The notes under the pieces are model-generated. The model saw nothing but the letters and a program-made list of their open reading frames with translations, was not told where the DNA came from and did no database searches. Source: Tetmemena sp. SeJ-2015 (Eukaryota; Ciliophora; Spirotrichea; Sporadotrichida; Oxytrichidae). Taken from it: a stretch of 64,000 nucleotides of DNA. Below, piece after piece: positions 57,927-64,000 of this stretch. The first letter of the stretch is position 1. Each line of letters opens with the position of its first letter. The DNA lies in NCBI GenBank assembly GCA_027382625.1, contig JAJKFJ010021740.1, forward strand, positions 20,263 through 84,262. The letters run 5' to 3'. Position numbers and translations under genes: made by a program.

Positions 57927-58605
57927 ATTATTTCAATGAATATCTAGCTTCCATGATGGTTGAATATTTCCAAATAGAGGCTTATAGAATATTTAGGAAC
58001 ATAGAAAATTGTTTTTCAACTATAATATTAAGCATTCTAGTAAGTAGAGCTTCGCATTCTTTATGGTTTGCTTGCATATTTGATTTAAATGAAATATCCT
58101 TGTCATCCTTTCCAACTGGAGTTCCAAACTTCTATTTGATAATTGTGCTCCGGTTTTATTTTCATAAAGAGAATTTGTATATATCATTTGTTGAATGCTT
58201 AAATTAATTGCGTTGTATCAATCGCCCGCTTCAACTATTCTTTCATTCTTTAGAAGTTTTATTTTGTTATTCGTCAAGAAGGTTATTGCTTAGTTCAATT
58301 GTCTGAAGCTTAGTATCTTATGAATTTACCTTATTGTCAAAATAGCATAGTATGATTTGGCAACTAACTTAAATTTGTTTTAAAGTACTTACTTCCTTTT
58401 TTAGCTTTAATTGATAAATTGTTCTGTTTCAACAAATTTCAATTCATCTATATTCAGATTGCACTATCTGCTATCTATGTATCATCACTTAATGTTATTA
58501 ATCCGAGGAGTTCTATTATAGAAGTTATGTTCTTATTCATCTCCAAGATTTTTAAATTAAATAATTTGAAGTGTTTATTTGTAAACACATAATTCGGTCA
58601 AATAA
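57927..58605. other. Spacer beside the bacterial-type ORF, coding state unclear
   Basis: On the minus strand a 60-70 codon stretch (LERMTRIFHLNQICKQTIKN near 58,040-58,130) is open in the standard code, but it is short and broken. It may be a decayed bacterial gene. Nothing else recognised. Confidence 0.3.
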
Positions 58606-58629
58606 AAAAGGCTCCCATCGGAGCCTTTT
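58606..58629. terminator. Perfect bidirectional rho-independent terminator-like hairpin
   Basis: AAAAGGCTCC, loop CATC, GGAGCCTTTT: a 10-bp perfect stem with A and T runs on the two sides. This GC-core form is typical of Bacteroidota and other bacteria and is unexpected in ciliate DNA. It supports a bacterial origin for 57.5-58.6 kb. Confidence 0.75.
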
Positions 58630-59379
58630 AAATTTAATTAGATGCTTTTGATTTTTGCTTCAATCAATCGTTATGCATCTATTGACAGTGCTTAAGTTTT
58701 ATAAAGGTATGTGATAACTATAAATGAATTTTCAATGAAGATTGCTCTTTCAATTATTTAAAGTTTAATAATGAAATGCGAGAGGAATTTGCATGGAGTT
58801 GATGATGTGATTTAATAAATTCTGTAATGCTGAATAAATCTCGTAAGGCATTGTCTACTTTGTTTTTTATTTTGATAGAGTTCATGCCTTGCTTATACTT
58901 TATACACAAAGCACTTATTTATCCGAAATGTTCCTCTAATAACTCTGTTATAAAGTTTTTCTGAATGATACAAAGAAACTTTCAGAATCTGTAATGCTTC
59001 AAATTAACTTGACCCATTTAACGATTTCTGATTGAGTGCGTTGGAAAGATTTATCACTCTTTCTTGAGTTGTTAATCTTAAACTATTTTGATATTTCAAC
59101 ACAATTCTACTAATTTGAGATGCGATTCAGAAGATTCATATTGAAATGATAGATTTTTATGCATTCGTATTATCGTGTGCATGCTTCGAATTATCAATGT
59201 GCATTCATTATATTTCAATTCGTATTAGGATTGTTTGATTAAACTTCAATCAAATATATAACTTTTTAGATTGTTTCAAAAGCAATTGCCAATTTCGATT
59301 CTGCTGCTCCTCATAATTTAGTGGTCTTAAAGTAGTTTTCTTTCATCTTCTTTCTCATTTAAAATCATCTTCAAAGTCA
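58630..59379. other. Non-coding region between terminator and foldback 2
   Basis: About 750 bp without a usable ORF in either code. Some words (TGATAGAGTTCATGCC, GCATTCGTATTATCG) recall foldback element 1, but no clear repeat was delimited. Confidence 0.35.
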
Positions 59380-60125
59380 TTATTATGGGTGATTTTATTT
59401 AGTTGTAGTGTGTTTAGTAATCAATTATCTTTCAATGTTAATGTTAAGCTGAATGAAATGAGACTTATCATTTGATGCTTATGTATCTTTTACTTTCTTC
59501 AATAAGTTATATACTTTAAAGAAGATCATCTAATGTTACCTCTGTTTCAGTATGATTTTCACTTTTAACATTCTAATGTTGCTAATAGCGCTTTTATACT
59601 TGTCCATTACTATTATATTTATTTTGCGGGCCTGGATAGTCGTTTACAAGGAATTGATCTTATTATATAAACTGTTCTACTCCTTGAATTAGAATGTTTT
59701 GTAGATTATTGTATTACTTCATCTCATGTTTAGTGAACTGTTGCTTTATAGATGTTCTCATAAGTTCTACTCTTTATTACATATAAGAAGCGTTGCATCT
59801 AGCTTTGCTTTAAACCTTTCTAATCTTTAATTTGCTACAAGTATGTTTTAATTAGATTGCTGTTCATATTTCATTCTTAAAAGTTTAAATTATAATAAGT
59901 TCAACTAATAGTATATTTCACGAGTGGATTATATAGGAGTAAGTGATTACAAGAGTTAGTTAGAGATGCCTGTATATTGTTTACTGTTAATTAAATCTTG
60001 AATCATAGAGTATAGTGTAATGACTGAATACTTTGATGGATAGCGTTGAGAAGTTATCAATGAATTTAAGGATTGATGATAATGGCTATTTTTTAAGGTA
60101 ATGGAGTATTTTATGATGGAAGATC

Positions 60126-60255
60126 TTAAGGGTTTTATGGAATAATTTAAGGTTTTTATGGAACAATTTAAGGTTTTTATGGAACAATTTAAGGTTTTTG
60201 GAACAATTTAAGGTTTTTGGAACAATTTAAGGGATTGGATGGAAGAATTTAAGGT
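60126..60255. repeat. Tandem repeat in left arm of foldback 2
   Basis: Six or so units of AATTTAAGGTTTTTATGGAAC (the full unit is 21 bp; later units lack 3-4 bp). Confidence 0.9.
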
Positions 60256-61193
60256 GATCAATCAAAGACAATCAATGATTAAAGAAGTTTATCCTTCAAA
60301 AGTAGCAATGAGAGCAAATTTCAAAGGTTTTCACTATATTATCTTTTGCATACCTTAGTGCATACTTGCTCTGAGTATGTCCAAATATACTCTCAATACT
60401 TTCTCTCTACATGTTAGATAGTATACATTGAAATTAGATACCGTTCACACATTTGAAATCTTACACTAGCAATAAGTGAATATAAATACTTTACTAATAT
60501 ATAGAATAATGAACGCTATCAAGATATATATTCCTCCGCTCCTTTGAATTCCATCAATTGCATATTCTATGCACCATGAATATGAATCCTGAACAAGAGA
60601 GATATGACCACTTAAATATGTTGACTATCATGATGGTACACATTGGAATTATGATTCGCAATCGAGATTAATAAGATTTTGATAGGTTAAATTATTGATT
60701 AATCAAATTTTGGAATTAGTTAGAGCGGAGCGGAGTTATGAAATATTAACTATTTCAATTCTTAGTAATCTATGCGCAATCTAATATTTCATGTGTTCCA
60801 TTATGATTAAGTCAACATAGTTTAAATGCTATTTGCATCTTGAGGTCAATGGATTCTATATTGGGGTGCATGTAGATATGCAAATGATGAATTCAAAGAT
60901 GGGAGTGAATATATAATAGATAGCGGTTTTTATTATATAATTAGGTCTACAGTTATTTATATATTCATTGATAGGTGATTCAAAGTGTGTATACTGATTT
61001 AATTTCAAATGTATACTATCTAACAGTAAGAGAGAAAGTATGGAGTATATGTTGAATTACTCAGAGCAAGTTATGCACTAGGTATGCAAAAGATATATAG
61101 GAAAACTTTGAAATTTGTCTCATTGCTTTACTTTTGAAGGATTAATCTTCTTTAATATTGATTGTCTTTGAATTGATCACTGTAAATTCTTTC

Positions 61194-61310
61194 CATCCCA
61201 ATCTTAAATATTGTCAAAAACTTAAATTGTTCCATACAAACCTTAAATTGTTCCATAAAACTTATAATTGTTACATAAAAATTAAATTATTTCATAAAAC
61301 CTTAGATAAT
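61194..61310. repeat. Matching tandem repeat in right arm of foldback 2
   Basis: Five or six degenerate units of the reverse complement, core TTAAATTGTTCCATA. More diverged than the left-arm array, showing the arms evolve separately. Confidence 0.85.
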
Positions 61311-62062
61311 CTTCATCACATAAAATACTCCATTACCTTAAAAAATTCCATATCATCAACTTTAAAGTTCTTGATAAACTTCTCACGCATCCATCAATTT
61401 ACTTCAGTACTTTCACTAGTACTCTATGATGAAGGTATATTAACATGTAAAGAGCATATAAGGCATCTCTAACTAACTGCTTGTATCACTTTACTCTTAT
61501 AATCACTCGTGATAATATATCTATTAAGTTTGAAACATTAGTTATAATTTAAATTTTAAGAAGAAATATGAACAGCAATCATAATCTAAACATACCTGGT
61601 AGGCAATTTAAAGACTTGAGAAAGGTTCTAAAGCAATGCTAGATTCAAGGGTGTGATATGTAGATAAAGAGTAGAGACTTTGGGAAGCATCTATAGCAAG
61701 TTCACTAAAACATGAGCATGAAGTAATACAATAATCTTACAAAACATTTCTAATGCAAGGGATGTTTGAACAGTTATAGTAATAAGAATTCCTTGTACGC
61801 TCATCCATGCCCCGCAAAATAGAATATATAGTAAGCGAGCAATATTAGAAGCGCTCATAGCAACATTAGAATGTTAAAGTGAAATCATATGCAAAGAGGT
61901 AAATTATTTGATTTCTAAAGTATATAGAACTTAGTGAAGAAGTAAAAGATGATGATGAAGCATCAAATGATAGTGCTCATTTCATTCAGGCTTAAACATA
62001 TCAACCTATTGAAGAGATAATTGATACTACAACCACTACAACTAAAATGATTACCCATAATA

Positions 62063-62557
62063 ATAAGCTAGCTCTGTTATTGCCTGTTCTTTTGCCAATT
62101 CTTGTTGTTTTTGTTGTGTTTCGAAAAAAGCGTATACATAACTAATCGCTAAACTAAAAAATAGATATACATAATTTTCAAACAATAATGTTTGAAAAGA
62201 AAGCCAGAAAGTTAACTTGTCTATATAAGCATAAGAGTACCAATTAAATTTTTGAGGTAAGACTACGGTATAAACATAGTGATGAATTGGAGAAAGAATA
62301 ACAAAAAGAATAAAAACCGAAATAATGTATAGGGGTATTTTTTTATTCCTCACCAGTTTGGGTACTAACAAAAGGAAATTGGTATAAAATATACTAAGAG
62401 GGAAAGCTAATGTAATCAGTTTTACGGTTAGAACACTTGCAATGGTTGAAAACGTAAGGTCATTAAGATTAAATGTTTGAAAACCAAAAAGTAATTCCTT
62501 AAGCCATAGGAATAGCCAATAACCAATATGAAAATAAATAAAATGAGATTTCTTCAT
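62063..62557 (-). CDS. LytS/YehU-type sensor histidine kinase, N-terminal part only (truncated)
   Basis: Standard-code frame on the minus strand from ATG 62555-62557. It starts MKKSHFIYFHIGYWLFLWLK and has about four hydrophobic segments (for example KIPLYIISVFILFVILSPIH), then a cytosolic linker ETQQKQQELAKEQAITELAY. In this family ELAY is followed directly by the LKAQINPHFLFN motif with the phospho-acceptor His. Here the sequence changes at that point (YYG, then TAA), so the kinase and ATPase domains are missing. The break falls at the end of foldback element 2. Bacteroidota are rich in such kinases, usually paired with a LytTR regulator. Confidence 0.85.
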
Positions 62558-62823
62558 AAATAAGTTTTGCTAAAATTAACACAATCAATCAGCAAAGAGG
62601 CAACTAAAGTACCAACCGCCAATATTTATACATTAAAGGCATATAACTAAGGTTTAAACAGATTTAACCATTTTATCCTTTTCGTCAATAGAAAAAGCCT
62701 ATTGGTCAATTTGATTAACCTATAATTCTTTTTGTATTGCAGATTTGAAGAAAATAAAAACCCCAAGATGAGCATACTTCAAACAAACCAGCCTCATCAC
62801 TTTTAAAAACTAATTATATATCG
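62558..62823. promoter_or_regulatory. Divergent bacterial intergenic region
   Basis: Separates the truncated kinase from the peptidase gene; presumably carries both promoters. No -33/-7 boxes are asserted. Confidence 0.4.
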
Positions 62824-64000
62824 ATGAAAAAAATCATTTCTACCTGCTTAGTGTGTTTCAGCTGTTTAACAGTTTGTGCTCAAAAAATGAATGAAAACGA
62901 CAAATTTCTACTTTTTATAAAGACATGGAATTTTTTGAAATATAACCATCCACAGTTTACATCAGGAAAGGTAGAGGCCGATTCATTCTTTTTATCTAAA
63001 TATAAGCTATTACAAGATGTAAGCTCAAAACCAGAAATCAATGACATGTTAGTGACGTCTATTCATGAGCTTGGTGAATTAAAATTGAATCTCACCTTAA
63101 AACAGGCTTCAGCAAAAGATATCTTAAAGATTAATCCCCTACATAAGTGGTACGTTGAAAGTAAAGATGCAAATGACTCGCTAAAAAAATTATTGCTCCG
63201 GGTTTATAATAGCAGAGATGTTAAAAGTAATCATTACGCCCCTGTTCTTAACTATAATACAGAGATTCCGAATGAGAAAAAGTATAATTTTGAAGCAAAT
63301 ATAAATCTTCCTGAAGATGTTAGGCTTTTAGCTTTAGCTAAATTACAGGGTGTGATAGATTATTTATATCCACATCAAAAGTTAATGAAAGAAAACTGGG
63401 ATGCCGTTATCAGAAGGAATATCTCCTTGTTTAAAAATTGCGCTTCGAGAAAAGATTATGAGGTATTGATCCTGAAGATTGTAGCAAACTTAAATGATTC
63501 ACATGCTTATAACAGATTTTATTCAAGTCTGAAGTTTAAGAATCAAATCTTTAAAAATACCTTTTATCCACCTTTCGATTATAAGATTGTTAATAAGCGA
63601 ATTCTGGTGACAGGTATTATAGTGCCAGAAATTTGTAAGGAAGCAGGAATACATGTTGGAGATTGGATTACAAATATCAATGAACACTCAATTCAGGCTC
63701 GAATTGATACGTTAAGTGAATTGTTATCATCCTCAAACAGAAATACATTAATTTCAAATTTAGATAATTATAGTACGAACTTACTCTGGAGTGCTGATCA
63801 GCCTACTTTGAATTTAAGGTTGATTAGTAATAAACAGAAAAGAAATGTTGCTATAAATTTTGTAACCACGAACGATAAAATCTCCATTGGTAAGATTAAC
63901 ACATTTTTTCAAAATAAAGCTAAAAAAGCAGATACTTTAAGAGGTTTTATGGTCTTAAAAAATGATATAGCCTATTTCAATATTGGTAAGATTATTGAAC
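62824..64000 (+). CDS. S41-type (C-terminal processing) peptidase-like protein, Bacteroidota (3' end outside window)
   Basis: Standard-code frame from ATG 62824 to the window end, 392 codons with no TAA/TAG/TGA. A signal peptide MKKIISTCLVCFSCLTVCAQ is followed by TWNFLKYNHPQFTSGKVEAD, the N-terminal helical domain of secreted S41-family proteins. RLLALAKLQGVIDYLYPHQK and NLNDSHAYNRFY come next, then a PDZ-like stretch (CKEAGIHVGDWITNINEHSI). The catalytic Ser/Lys region lies beyond the window. Base composition is less AT-rich than the neighbouring repeat DNA. It clearly belongs to a bacterial genome of the Sphingobacteriia type rather than to the ciliate. Confidence 0.85.
   Translation, partial: MKKIISTCLVCFSCLTVCAQKMNENDKFLLFIKTWNFLKYNHPQFTSGKVEADSFFLSKYKLLQDVSSKPEINDMLVTSIHELGELKLNLTLKQASAKDILKINPLHKWYVESKDANDSLKKLLLRVYNSRDVKSNHYAPVLNYNTEIPNEKKYNFEANINLPEDVRLLALAKLQGVIDYLYPHQKLMKENWDAVIRRNISLFKNCASRKDYEVLILKIVANLNDSHAYNRFYSSLKFKNQIFKNTFYPPFDYKIVNKRILVTGIIVPEICKEAGIHVGDWITNINEHSIQARIDTLSELLSSSNRNTLISNLDNYSTNLLWSADQPTLNLRLISNKQKRNVAINFVTTNDKISIGKINTFFQNKAKKADTLRGFMVLKNDIAYFNIGKIIE

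Larger units (their letters stand above)
59380..62062. repeat. Long imperfect inverted repeat (foldback element 2, about 2.7 kb)
   Basis: Arms of about 1.3 kb meet near 60,710. Matches are colinear along the whole length: TATTATGGGT at 59,381 with ACCCATAATA at 62,053; the 59,470-59,500 region with 61,925-61,990; TACTCTCAATACTTTCTCTC near 60,389 with the reverse complement near 61,030; GTTGAC near 60,620 with GTCAAC near 60,811. Divergence is visible throughout (substitutions and small indels). The ends share TTATTATGGGT. No transposase or other ORF was found. Internal tandem repeats occur in both arms. Confidence 0.85.

Noticed and set aside
57953..58207. Plus-strand ORF of 84 codons
   Set aside because: AT-rich with no recognisable motif; the opposite strand looks slightly more protein-like. 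Neither was called as a gene.
61158..61472. ORF of 104 codons on the plus strand
   Set aside because: It lies within the right-arm tandem array of foldback 2; its apparent peptide repeats simply mirror the DNA repeat.
59380..62062. Foldback 2 as an amplification artefact
   Set aside because: Arms differ by many substitutions and indels, and their tandem arrays differ; amplification inversions would be identical.
1..64000. Telomere-type repeats (C4A4 or TTAGGG) or telomere-bearing transposon ends
   Set aside because: None seen at any scale; the foldbacks do not end in telomeric sequence, so a TBE-type transposon is not supported.
1..64000. CRISPR arrays
   Set aside because: Tandem repeats at 56.6, 60.1 and 61.2 kb are contiguous and degenerate with no unique spacers of constant length.
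1..64000. tRNA or rRNA genes
   Set aside because: No cloverleaf-like or rRNA-like segment was recognised by eye; a covariance-model scan would be needed to exclude them.

Overview
The window reads as germline (micronuclear) DNA of a ciliate that uses TAA and TAG for glutamine and TGA as the only stop, most likely a spirotrich of the Oxytricha/Stylonychia type. The code is seen directly: conserved proteins (ELP3, glutathione synthetase, exocyst Sec15, EBP2, sideroflexin, Nudix, an APC/C activator) run through many in-frame TAA/TAG where relatives have Gln. The germline reading rests on short AT-rich insertions inside conserved domains. They lack GT-AG borders and are bounded by 2-8 bp direct repeats. 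Removing one repeat copy plus the spacer restores the expected protein. I list about thirty of these internal eliminated sequences (IESs), from 13 to about 300 bp. Ordinary GT-AG introns also occur.

Layout. 1-3.6 kb: Fes1/HSPBP1-like gene (minus) and glutathione synthetase (plus). 4.07-10.25 kb: a kinesin whose first coding segment lies about 5.5 kb on the wrong side of its motor domain, so the gene is scrambled (permuted). 10.3-26.2 kb: a long coiled-coil protein, two hypothetical proteins, a 69-aa protein, NAA20, Sec15/EXOC6 and a basic hypothetical protein. 26.5-40.7 kb: EBP2, PET127-like, two hypothetical minus genes, a glutaminase-fold-like protein, an SLC22-like transporter, sideroflexin, syntaxin-16 and ELP3. 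40.9-54.6 kb: a CDC20/CDH1 WD40 activator, a CCDC17-like protein, NUDT17-like, a pseudokinase, a protein kinase and two Gln/Asn-rich proteins.

From about 54.6 kb the character changes. Two long, diverged inverted repeats (about 54.79-56.13 kb and 59.38-62.06 kb) and several degenerate tandem repeats fill the region and no ciliate gene is visible. Embedded in it are pieces written in the standard bacterial code with Bacteroidota character: a small lipoprotein gene (57.5-57.9 kb) with a perfect bacterial-style terminator about 0.7 kb away, and from 62.06 kb to the window end a truncated LytS-type histidine kinase divergent from an S41-type peptidase gene. The bacterial/ciliate junction at 62,062 coincides with the end of the second inverted repeat. 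This is either an assembly chimera or contamination, or transferred DNA in germline-limited sequence; the sequence alone cannot decide.

Most genes are unrelated housekeeping or ciliary functions rather than an operon-like system. What unites them is the germline architecture (IESs, pointers, one scrambled gene). CDS coordinates span the whole germline locus including introns and IESs; ends marked uncertain are best estimates.
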